A DNA stretch of 13,323 nt from contig CP070753.1 in assembly GCA_020348765.1 (NCBI GenBank), positions 250,153 to 263,475 on the forward strand, given 5' to 3'. The notes under the pieces were generated by a model. That model saw only the letters and a program-made list of their open reading frames with translations. It was not told where the DNA came from and ran no database searches. Positions 1-7,812 of this stretch are shown one piece after another; within the stretch, counting starts at the first letter, position 1; every line of letters starts with the position of its first letter. The position numbers and the translations under genes are program-made. Source of the DNA: Burkholderiales bacterium (lineage in GTDB: Bacteria > Pseudomonadota > Gammaproteobacteria > Burkholderiales > Burkholderiaceae_E).

Positions 1-1172
<1,172 letters not shown>

Positions 1173-1218
1173 CGTTGTGCCGGTTGCGCTGACCGGCCGT
1201 TTGGCGCGAAGCTGAACC

Positions 1219-1227
1219 TATAATAAT
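1219..1227. promoter_or_regulatory. AT-rich island with perfect -10 hexamer in the amgK/lptD divergent gap
   Basis: The gap between the divergent amgK and lptD genes (1173-1244) contains TATAATAAT at 1219-1227, the only AT-rich run in it. Read forward it includes TATAAT (1219-1224), an exact sigma-70 -10 hexamer facing lptD. Read backward the same bases give TATTAT facing amgK. I find no good -35 at 16-18 bp on either strand, so the promoter may depend on an activator or use another sigma factor. A transcript from this -10 would begin near 1231. That leaves almost no leader before the GTG at 1245 and favours a later lptD start. Confidence 0.4.
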
Positions 1228-1244
1228 CGACGCTCAAGCCCCGC

Positions 1245-3572
1245 GTGCGCAGCCCGCACGATTGGTGGGATGCCGGCCCGGCCGTGGGGGTGCTTCGCGT
1301 GGGCCATCTCCGTCGTTGCGCCTTGCCTTCACGTTCGGTCATCGCCTCGATACTGCTGCCGATCGCCGTTCTGGCGGGCGAGACCCGTGCGGGCGAGCCG
1401 TTCCGGTTGCGGCTCTCGACCGAATTGCTTCTCGAGCGCGCGGCTGACGGCGCCAATTTCGTCTCGGCGCGGCGCGCCTCCGGCAAGCCGGGCGGGCAGA
1501 CCGCGCTCGAGGGCGACGTCGAGCTGCGCCGGCTGGGCATCGTGGTGCGCGCCGACCGCGCGACCTACGACCCGGACACCGACACCGTGTCCGCCGAGGG
1601 CAGGGTGCGCGTCAGCCAGCGCGGCAGCCTCTTCGAGGGCGAGCGGCTGCAATTGCGGCTCGACCGCAGCGAAGGCTACTTCCTGGCGCCCGAGTACCAG
1701 TTTCCGTTCTACGGCGGGCGCGGGCGCGCGGATCGCATCGAGTTCGCCGGTCGTGGACTGGCCAGGTTGTACAACGGCTCGTACACGACCTGTGAGACCG
1801 ACGATCCGGATTGGGAGATTCGCGCCGAGCGGCTCGATCTGGACCAGAACGAAGGCGAGGGCCGTGCGCGCGGTGCGAGCCTGTACCTGGGCGGCATGCG
1901 CGTGTTCGCGATGCCGGTGGCCTATTTCTCGATCAGTGACGAGCGCAAGACCGGGCTGCTGACGCCGAGCTTCTACCTGTCGGACCAGACCGGCGCCGAG
2001 GCGGTGCTCCCGTTCTACTGGAACATCGCGCCCAACCGGGACATGACCTTGTACCCGCGGCTGATGGCTCGCCGCGGACTGCAACTCGGCGCCTGGTTCC
2101 GGTACCTCGAGCCGAGCATGTTCGGAGACGCCAAGCTCGAGCTGACGCCACGCGATGCCGTGACCGGCACCACGCGCTACTTCTACTCCACGGAGCACGC
2201 GTTTCGGGACTGGGCCGGGTGGAGCGGCGGGCTGCGGCTGCGCGGGGTCTCGGACGACGACTATTTCGTCAACTACTCGCGCTCGATCCTGACCAGCTCG
2301 GAACGCAGCCTGCCGCGCGAGCTGTACGTCTCCAGGGTCGCCGGCGACTGGACGACGGTGGTGGCGCTGCGCACCTACCAGAACATTCTCGAGGCTCGGG
2401 CCGACCCGCCGTACGACGAGTTGCCGCGCGTGACCGTGCACAACGACCTGCGCGACCTGGCCGGCTTCGACATCTCGGCGGTGTTCGACCTGGCGCGCTT
2501 CGACATCGCGGACCGCGCGCAGCCGACCGGGTGGCGCCTGGTGGCCAACCCGAGCGTGAGCCTGCCGCTGCTGCGGGCCGGCTACTTCCTGGTGCCCCGG
2601 CTGTCGGTGCATGCGTCGAGCTACCAGCTCGATCGTTCGGTGGGTCTGCCGCGCACGCTGTGGCGCGTGGTCCCGACCGCCTCGTTCGATGCCGGACTGA
2701 TCTTCGAGCGCGACATGCAGGTGCTCGGCGAGCGCTTCACTCAGACCCTGGAGCCGCGCCTGTTCTACGTCCGCACGCCGTACCGGGACCAGTCCGACTT
2801 CCCGGACTTCGACTCGAACGTGGCCGACTTCGGCTTCGTGCGCATGTTCTCCGAGAACACGTTCACCGGCAGCGACCGGATCGCGGACGCGAATCAGCTG
2901 ACCGCTGCGGTGTTCTCGCGGCTGATCGAGCCGTCGACCGGCGTCGAACGCGCGCGCTTCGCGCTCGGGCAGCGCACGTACTTCGAGCCGCAGCGGGTCA
3001 CGCTCGCCGGCGTCAGCCCGATCACCGACCGGCGCTCCGACCTGCTGGCCGGCATGGCGATGCAGCTGACGCGCTCGACCGCGATCGACACGCTGCTGCA
3101 GTACAGCGTGCGCGACCGTGAGGTGCCGCGGCTGAACTTCTCGTGGCAGTACCGGCCGCAGGACAACCGGGTGGTCAATTTCTCGTACCGCTACCAGCGC
3201 GGCATCATCAACCAGTTCGACACCTCCTGGCAGTGGCCGCTGGCGGCACGCTGGAACTGGCTCGGGCGGCTGAACTACTCGTTCCTGGGCAGCACCGACC
3301 CGGCCACCGGTGCCGAACTCGAACAGCCCGGGATGGTGCAGGCGATCGCCGGGTTCGAGTACGACGCCTGCTGCTGGCGCTTGCGGGTCGTCGGGCAGCG
3401 TTACATCACGTCCACGCGTGACACCAACACGGCGCTCTTCCTGCAACTCGAGCTCAAGGGCGTGGGTCGGATCGGCAACGATCCGTCTGATATATTGCGG
3501 CGAGGCATTCGGGGCTACCGGTTGCCGAGCGATCGGCCCGAGATCCCTTCGACCTACTTCGGCTACGAATGA
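1245..3572 (+). CDS. lptD: LPS-assembly protein LptD (outer-membrane LPS translocon)
   Basis: LptD is the 26-stranded outer-membrane barrel that, with lipoprotein LptE, inserts LPS into the outer leaflet. The frame gives 775 residues. A signal-peptide-like stretch (about 29-50, hydrophobic core VIASILLPIAVLA) is followed by an OstA/LptA-like beta-jellyroll (about 88-170, LEGDVELRRLG to QLRLDRSEGYF). The barrel fills the rest and ends at STYFGYE. Hallmarks are YNGSYTTCETDDPDWEIRA (C183) and EYDACCWRLRVVGQRYI (C709, C710). The E. coli N-terminal cysteine (C31) has no equivalent after the signal peptide; the only other cysteine, C25, lies before the hydrophobic core. The frame opens at GTG 1245, but no Shine-Dalgarno precedes it. 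GTG 1299, with a GGGGG run at 1286-1290, is a better start and gives a more normal signal peptide. Its stop overlaps surA by 4 bp. Confidence 0.95.
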   Translation: MRSPHDWWDAGPAVGVLRVGHLRRCALPSRSVIASILLPIAVLAGETRAGEPFRLRLSTELLLERAADGANFVSARRASGKPGGQTALEGDVELRRLGIVVRADRATYDPDTDTVSAEGRVRVSQRGSLFEGERLQLRLDRSEGYFLAPEYQFPFYGGRGRADRIEFAGRGLARLYNGSYTTCETDDPDWEIRAERLDLDQNEGEGRARGASLYLGGMRVFAMPVAYFSISDERKTGLLTPSFYLSDQTGAEAVLPFYWNIAPNRDMTLYPRLMARRGLQLGAWFRYLEPSMFGDAKLELTPRDAVTGTTRYFYSTEHAFRDWAGWSGGLRLRGVSDDDYFVNYSRSILTSSERSLPRELYVSRVAGDWTTVVALRTYQNILEARADPPYDELPRVTVHNDLRDLAGFDISAVFDLARFDIADRAQPTGWRLVANPSVSLPLLRAGYFLVPRLSVHASSYQLDRSVGLPRTLWRVVPTASFDAGLIFERDMQVLGERFTQTLEPRLFYVRTPYRDQSDFPDFDSNVADFGFVRMFSENTFTGSDRIADANQLTAAVFSRLIEPSTGVERARFALGQRTYFEPQRVTLAGVSPITDRRSDLLAGMAMQLTRSTAIDTLLQYSVRDREVPRLNFSWQYRPQDNRVVNFSYRYQRGIINQFDTSWQWPLAARWNWLGRLNYSFLGSTDPATGAELEQPGMVQAIAGFEYDACCWRLRVVGQRYITSTRDTNTALFLQLELKGVGRIGNDPSDILRRGIRGYRLPSDRPEIPSTYFGYE

Positions 3573-4885
3573 TGGCGGTGCTGCGCATGCTGAACCGGAT
3601 TGCGGCGGCGGTGCTGGCCTCGGCGGTGTTCGCCGGCGGCGCGCCGGCGCAGAACATCCCGCTCGACCGCGTGGTGGCGGTGGTCAACAACGATGCGATC
3701 ACGCTCAGCGAGCTCGACGCCCGGGTGGCGATCATCGAACGCCGGCTCGCGCGCCAGCGCGTGGCCCGCCCGGAGCCCCAGGTGCTGAAGCGCCAGGTGC
3801 TCGAGCGCATGATCATGGATCGGGCCCAGCTGCAACTGGGCGAGCAGCTCGGCGTGCGCGTCGACGAGGCCTTTGTCGACCGGGCCGTGGCCCGGATCGC
3901 CGCTGACAACGGGCTGACGCTGGCCCAGTTCCGCGACCGCATCGAGCGCGAAGGGTTGCGCTACGAGCAGGCGCGCGAGGACGTGCGCACCGAGATCATC
4001 CTGACCCGGCTGCGCGAGCGCGAGATCGACGCGCGGATCCAGATCACCGAGGCCGAGGTCGACGCGCTGCTCAGTGGACAGGCGGCGCAGGGCGACGTCG
4101 AGTACCTGGTGTCGCAGATCCTGCTGCGCGTGCCCGAGAGCGCGACGCCCAGCGAGGTCGAGCGCCAGCGCTATCGGGCTGACGAGATCGTGCGCCAACT
4201 CGAGGGCGGGGCCGCGTTCAATCGCCTTTCGGCCGCGTTCTCCGATGCGCAGGATGCGCTCGCCGGTGGCTCGCTCGGTTGGCGCAGTGCGCAGCGGCTG
4301 CCGCAGCTGTTCTTCGAGGCGGTGCGCGATCTGCGGCCGGGCCAGCTGGCACCGGTGGTGCGTAGCCCCAACGGATTCCACATCCTGCAGCTGGTCGACC
4401 GCAGAAGCAGCGGGGCGCCGGCCCTGTCCGAGGTGCCGGTCACGCAGACCCGAGCCCGTCACATCCTGATCCGGGTCAGCGACACCGTCTCGGAGCAGGA
4501 GGCCCTGCGGCGACTGCGCGACATCGTCGAGCGGGTGCGAAACGGCAGCGCCGATTTCGCGGAGATGGCGCGCCAGTACTCGGTCGATGGCAGCGCGCCG
4601 CAAGGCGGCGACCTGGGCTGGATCTACCCGGGCGACACGGTGCCCGAGTTCGAGCGCGCGATGGCCGCGCTCGCCCCAGGGCAGATCAGCGACCCGGTAC
4701 GCACGCCGTTCGGCTTGCACCTGATCCAGGTGCTGGAGCGACGCGAGCAGGCCGCCACCGAGGACCGTCGCCGCGCGCTGGCGCGCCAGGCGTTGCGCGA
4801 GCGCAAGATCGACGAACGCTACCAGGAGTGGTTGCGCGAGCTGCGCGATCGAACCTACGTCGAGTATCGCCTCGACGATGCCTAG
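3569..4885 (+). CDS. surA: Periplasmic chaperone and peptidyl-prolyl isomerase SurA
   Basis: SurA escorts unfolded outer-membrane proteins, LptD among them, across the periplasm to the Bam complex. The 438 residues fit the family. A signal peptide (1-28, ending GGAPAQ) is followed by the SurA N-terminal chaperone domain starting NIPLDRVVAVVNNDAITLSE (29-48). Parvulin domain 1 spans about 178-278 (VEYLVSQILLRVPE to GFHILQLVDRR), and parvulin domain 2 about 293-392 (TQTRARHILIRV, GGDLGWIYPGDTVPEFE, PFGLHLIQVLERR). A C-terminal helix (about 398-428) would complete the core fold. Both parvulin domains keep the HIL and GGxLGW pattern, although domain 1 begins SQILL rather than the usual RHILL. The start ATG overlaps the lptD stop (ATGA), with no separate Shine-Dalgarno, so translation is probably coupled. 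The next gene is rsmA, not pdxA. Confidence 0.96.
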   Translation: MMAVLRMLNRIAAAVLASAVFAGGAPAQNIPLDRVVAVVNNDAITLSELDARVAIIERRLARQRVARPEPQVLKRQVLERMIMDRAQLQLGEQLGVRVDEAFVDRAVARIAADNGLTLAQFRDRIEREGLRYEQAREDVRTEIILTRLREREIDARIQITEAEVDALLSGQAAQGDVEYLVSQILLRVPESATPSEVERQRYRADEIVRQLEGGAAFNRLSAAFSDAQDALAGGSLGWRSAQRLPQLFFEAVRDLRPGQLAPVVRSPNGFHILQLVDRRSSGAPALSEVPVTQTRARHILIRVSDTVSEQEALRRLRDIVERVRNGSADFAEMARQYSVDGSAPQGGDLGWIYPGDTVPEFERAMAALAPGQISDPVRTPFGLHLIQVLERREQAATEDRRRALARQALRERKIDERYQEWLRELRDRTYVEYRLDDA

Positions 4886-5681
4886 GCCGGTTGCCGGGCA
4901 TGTCCCGCGCAAGCGCTTCGGGCAACACTTCCTGGTCGATCCTGCGGTCATCGACGCGATCGTGGATGCGATCGATCCGCGCCCGACCGATCGGCTGGTC
5001 GAGATCGGGCCTGGGCTCGGTGCGCTGACAGCGGCGCTGCTCGAGCGCATCGACGTGCTCGAAGCGGTCGAGCTCGACCGGGACCTGGTCGACGTGCTGG
5101 GCCGGCGATTCGGCGATCGGCTGGTGCTGCACCCGGCCGATGCGCTGGCTTTCGACTTCGGGCGCCTCGCGGCCGATTCGCCGCTGCGCCTGGTCGGCAA
5201 CCTGCCGTACAACATCTCGACGCCGCTGCTGATCCGGCTGGTCGGCCTGCGCTCGCGGCTGGTCGACGCGCACTTCATGCTGCAGAAGGAGGTGGTCGAC
5301 CGGGTCGCCGCGGCACCGGGCGGTCGCGACTACGGCCGGCTCAGCGTGATGATGCAGGCGTACTTCCAGGCGCAAGCCCTGTTCGAGGTGGCACCGCACG
5401 CGTTCGAGCCACCGCCGCGCGTGCACTCGGCCGTGCTGCGGCTGCGCCCGCTGGCACAACCCGCGACCGTATCGGCCGAGGCGCTCGAGCGGGTGGTGGC
5501 CGCGGCGTTCGCGCAGCGGCGCAAGATGCTGCGCACGACGCTGTTGCCGTGGCTGGCCGGGCGTGGCGTCGATCGCGAGATCTGGCAGGCGCTCGGGATC
5601 GCGCCCACTGCGCGCGCCGAAGAGCTTCCGGTGGCCACGTACGTCGCGCTGGCGCGGCACGAGAGCGGCGAGGCGCGCTGA
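4878..5681 (+). CDS. rsmA: 16S rRNA dimethyladenosine transferase RsmA (KsgA)
   Basis: This enzyme dimethylates two adjacent adenines in the 3'-terminal helix 45 of 16S rRNA (A1518 and A1519 in E. coli) late in 30S assembly, using S-adenosylmethionine. The 267 residues match the family length. The order is the N-terminal signature RKRFGQHFLVDPAVIDAIV (11-29), SAM-binding loop VEIGPGLGALT (41-51), acidic ribose contact AVELDRDLV (63-71), catalytic motif GNLPYNIS (107-114), FMLQKEVVDRV (133-143) and GRDYGRLSVMMQAYF (149-163). PPPRVHSAVLRLRP (178-191) leads into the C-terminal helical domain. The ATG lies 8 bp inside the end of surA, so the two are almost certainly cotranscribed. It ends the operon, facing a dioxygenase gene transcribed from the other strand. 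Confidence 0.96.
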   Translation: MPRPVAGHVPRKRFGQHFLVDPAVIDAIVDAIDPRPTDRLVEIGPGLGALTAALLERIDVLEAVELDRDLVDVLGRRFGDRLVLHPADALAFDFGRLAADSPLRLVGNLPYNISTPLLIRLVGLRSRLVDAHFMLQKEVVDRVAAAPGGRDYGRLSVMMQAYFQAQALFEVAPHAFEPPPRVHSAVLRLRPLAQPATVSAEALERVVAAAFAQRRKMLRTTLLPWLAGRGVDREIWQALGIAPTARAEELPVATYVALARHESGEAR

Positions 5682-5687
5682 GCGCGC
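5673..5687. terminator. GC-only hairpin at convergent gene ends (possible bidirectional terminator)
   Basis: A perfect 6-bp inverted repeat, GCGCGC (5673-5678) and GCGCGC (5682-5687), has a 3-base loop TGA that is itself the rsmA stop codon. A second, overlapping pairing is possible between GGCGCG (5672-5677) and CGCGCC (5692-5697). The convergent genes end at 5681 and 5704, so this is the only place for a terminator. No T-run follows on either strand, so it is not a classical intrinsic terminator. The hairpin could still stall polymerase or protect RNA ends, or could be chance in GC-rich DNA. Confidence 0.3.
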
Positions 5688-5703
5688 AGGCCGCGCCCCT
5701 GGC

Positions 5704-6558
5704 TCAGGCGCCGGCCATGACGAAATCGTAGTGCACGGTGCTGAAGGGCCGGTCGCAGTGCTTGCCGTCCGGTGCCATGCCGGGCTGCTGGGGTACGAAC
5801 TCGGCGATCAGCGCCTCCTTGACCCCGAACACCGCATCGGACTCGAGATAGGGATCATCCTTGACGAACAGGTGCGTGGTCAGCGTCTGGTAACCGGGCG
5901 CGTTGAGCATCGTGTGGATGTGCGCCGGGCGTACCGGGTGGCGGCCCATGCGACGCAGCATATCTCCCACCGGTCCATCGTCCGGAACCGGGTAGGAAAT
6001 CGGCTGTACGGTGCGAAACGCATAGCGGCCCTCGGCATCGGTCGTGATCTTGCCGCGCCCGTAGTGGGTGTTCGGCCTCTGCACGTCGTACAGACCTTCG
6101 ACGCCGTCCGTCTGCCAGATGTCGATCACCGCGCCCGCGATCGGCTCGCCCGTCGTGTCGCGCACCGTGCCCTGGACGAAGCACGGCGTGCCGGGCAGGC
6201 CCTCGGCGATATTGCCCCAGTGCGGCATGTTGGGCGCCCCCTCGACGAAGAAGGGGCCGAACACGGTCGTGGGCGTGGCACCGCCGGGGAAACGATGATT
6301 GATCGCATCGACCAGCATCGACACGCCCAGCGTGTCGGACATCAGGATGAATTCCTGGCGCACGTCGTCACACTTTTGTCCGGTCTCGGTCAAGAACCTG
6401 ACGCCGGCGAACCACTCGGCCTCGGTCGGCTCGACCTCGCGGATGAAGTCGTGAAGATGGCGGATCAGGCTGGTCATGACCAGCTTGAAGCGCGCGTCCT
6501 GGCACTTGTCCATGCGCGCCAGGACCGCGTCGGTCAGCGTCGATTCGTCGAAGTTCAT
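5704..6558 (-). CDS. Intradiol ring-cleavage dioxygenase, probably hydroxyquinol 1,2-dioxygenase
   Basis: A 284-residue Fe(III) intradiol dioxygenase with the usual N-terminal helical dimerisation region (about 1-95) and a catalytic beta-sandwich. The expected four iron ligands are Y157 (GLYDVQ), Y189 (PISYPVPDDGPVG), H213 and H215 (RPAHIHTML), in the spacing I recall for hydroxyquinol dioxygenases. TPTTVFGPFFVEGAP (95-109) and MGRHPVRPAHIH (204-215) also look more like that subgroup than like catechol or chlorocatechol dioxygenases. The predicted reaction is hydroxyquinol plus O2 to maleylacetate. A maleylacetate reductase lies upstream on the same strand, and no cycloisomerase or dienelactone hydrolase is present, which supports hydroxyquinol as substrate. 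The ATG at 6558 has a Shine-Dalgarno (GAGG, 6567-6570) 8 nt before it. A catechol-type substrate is the main alternative. Confidence 0.85.
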   Translation of the reverse strand: MNFDESTLTDAVLARMDKCQDARFKLVMTSLIRHLHDFIREVEPTEAEWFAGVRFLTETGQKCDDVRQEFILMSDTLGVSMLVDAINHRFPGGATPTTVFGPFFVEGAPNMPHWGNIAEGLPGTPCFVQGTVRDTTGEPIAGAVIDIWQTDGVEGLYDVQRPNTHYGRGKITTDAEGRYAFRTVQPISYPVPDDGPVGDMLRRMGRHPVRPAHIHTMLNAPGYQTLTTHLFVKDDPYLESDAVFGVKEALIAEFVPQQPGMAPDGKHCDRPFSTVHYDFVMAGA

Positions 6559-6606
6559 GGTGTTTGCCTCATGGTGTCTGCCAGAAGATCCGGGTCCGGC
6601 CTGTCA

Positions 6607-6741
6607 CCGCTCGGTCAGCGGCCCAGGGCCAATCTGGAGCGTCTCGAGCGGGGTGCGCTTGCCAAGCCTGCCCCGGATGCCGCGCTTGTCCCGAAACGGC
6701 GCGGCCTTACTGCGGCGGCTACCCGCGACATGCTCCGCTAC
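6607..6741 (-). other. Start-less open extension after the maleylacetate reductase stop
   Basis: Immediately after the reductase TGA (6742-6744), the same register stays open for 45 codons to a TGA at 6604-6606, ending LETLQIGPGPLTER. It contains no ATG, GTG or TTG in register, so it could be translated only by stop-codon readthrough. I do not recognise the peptide. It makes up most of the 183-bp spacer before the dioxygenase gene (6559-6741). That spacer shows no convincing promoter on the minus strand, so the dioxygenase is probably read from the upstream genes. I regard this as non-coding spacer or a decayed gene end. Confidence 0.25.
6679..6705 (-). repeat. Inverted repeat in the spacer between reductase and dioxygenase genes
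   Basis: GCCGCGC (6679-6685) and GCGCGGC (6699-6705) form a perfect 7-bp stem with a 13-base loop. It lies within the reductase-dioxygenase spacer. No T-run follows in the direction of transcription, so it is not an intrinsic terminator. It could be an intercistronic RNA processing or stability element that sets different levels for the two enzymes, or a chance pairing in GC-rich DNA. Confidence 0.3.
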
Positions 6742-7806
6742 TCAGGGGCTCTCTCCGGTGTAGGCGCGCATCAGCAACTCGCGTATCGCATCGCGCTCGA
6801 TCGGACGAGGGTTCGCATACGGATTGCGCGCTGCGATTTCGGCGGCGCGCTCGACGCCGTCGGCCGGCATCCCCAGGATCTTCAGCGAAGCGGGGGCACC
6901 GATGCCCTGCGCCAGCGCGCGCAGCCCGGTGGCCGCATCGCCGGTGTCGAAGCGTCCGAGCGCCCGGCGAATGCGCGCCATGGCCTGCGGCGCTGCGTCG
7001 CGGTTGTAGGCGGTCGCGTAGGGCAGCACAACCGTGTGCGTCTCGGCATGCGGAAGATTGAAGCTGCCTCCCAGCGTGTGGCACAGCTTGTGGTGCAATG
7101 CCATCGAAGCGCCATTGAGCGCCGTGCCTGCGAGCCAGGCGCCGTAGAGCGCGCTCTCGAGGGCTTCGATCGAACGCGTTTCCGATACCACATCTGGCAG
7201 GGTCGCAGCCAGCGCGCGATTGCCGTCCTCGGCGATCATCTCGATGATCGGGTTGGCATCGACCGCGTACAGGGCCTCGACGCAGTGGGCGATCGCATTG
7301 ATCCCCGATGGCCCGGCGATTGCCGGCGGCAGCGACTCGAGCAACTCGGCATCGTAGATCACGGTGCGCGGCAGCACGGCCGGGTCGCGCCCCGTCTTCT
7401 TGACCCCGCCCTCGGTCAGGCCCCAGACCGCCGTCATCTCCGAGCCGGCGAAGGTGGTCGGAACCGCCAGGATCGGCAGCGCCGAGGTCAGCGCGATCGC
7501 CTTGCCCAGCCCGATCGTCGAGCCGCCGCCCACCGCGACACAGCAGTCTGCGTCCAGCGACCGCACGTGTGCCCGGGCGGCCTGGGCCACCTCGAGCGGC
7601 ACGTGCATCACCGCCTGGTCGTAAACGCCCGCGCTGCGCTCGCCGAGCGCGGCGGCCACCCGCTCGGCGGTGGCCCGCTGCTCCGGTGTGCACAGCACCA
7701 GCGCGCGCTGCGCGCCGAGCGCGGCGACTTCGGCCGGGAGCTGCGCCAGCCGCCCGGCGCCGAACACCACCCGCGCGGGAAAGCCCGTGTAGACGAACGG
7801 CCGCAT
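6742..7806 (-). CDS. Maleylacetate reductase (iron-alcohol-dehydrogenase fold)
   Basis: A 354-residue member of the iron-containing alcohol dehydrogenase superfamily, in the maleylacetate reductase branch. It would reduce maleylacetate with NAD(P)H to 3-oxoadipate, which enters the beta-ketoadipate route. The N-terminus MRPFVYTGFPARVVFGAG is typical of these reductases. The dinucleotide-binding loop is AVGGGSTIGLGKAIAL (91-106), followed by LAVPTTFAGSEMTAVWG (113-129). The helical C-terminal half carries GINAIAHCVEALYAVDANP (168-186) and HHKLCHTLGGSFNLPHAETH (238-257). The position that is a metal-binding Asp in alcohol dehydrogenases is Asn170 here. The ATG at 7806 starts 6 nt after the gloA stop, with a possible Shine-Dalgarno GGAG (7817-7820) inside the gloA end, so it is almost surely cotranscribed with gloA. 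The dioxygenase gene that would supply its substrate follows after 183 bp. Confidence 0.88.
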   Translation of the reverse strand: MRPFVYTGFPARVVFGAGRLAQLPAEVAALGAQRALVLCTPEQRATAERVAAALGERSAGVYDQAVMHVPLEVAQAARAHVRSLDADCCVAVGGGSTIGLGKAIALTSALPILAVPTTFAGSEMTAVWGLTEGGVKKTGRDPAVLPRTVIYDAELLESLPPAIAGPSGINAIAHCVEALYAVDANPIIEMIAEDGNRALAATLPDVVSETRSIEALESALYGAWLAGTALNGASMALHHKLCHTLGGSFNLPHAETHTVVLPYATAYNRDAAPQAMARIRRALGRFDTGDAATGLRALAQGIGAPASLKILGMPADGVERAAEIAARNPYANPRPIERDAIRELLMRAYTGESP

Positions 7807-7812
7807 GCGAGC

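Noticed and set aside
1329..3446. A 705-codon minus-strand open frame opposite lptD
   Set aside because: It lies fully inside an unmistakable lptD, and its product is low-complexity, Arg/Gln/His-rich and has no family features. It is a shadow of high-GC codon usage, as are the long frames at 3563-5278 and 10396-12222.
6555..6572. A five-codon mini-ORF (MRQTP) whose stop overlaps the dioxygenase start as ATGA, as a possible leader peptide
   Set aside because: It has no Shine-Dalgarno. Its AGG codon is better explained as part of the ribosome-binding site of the dioxygenase.
6607..6630. Small palindromes in the reductase-dioxygenase spacer (CCGCT/AGCGG at 6607-6621; GGCCC/GGGCC at 6620-6630)
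   Set aside because: Stems are short, one has a single-base loop, they overlap each other, and such pairs are expected by chance in this base composition.
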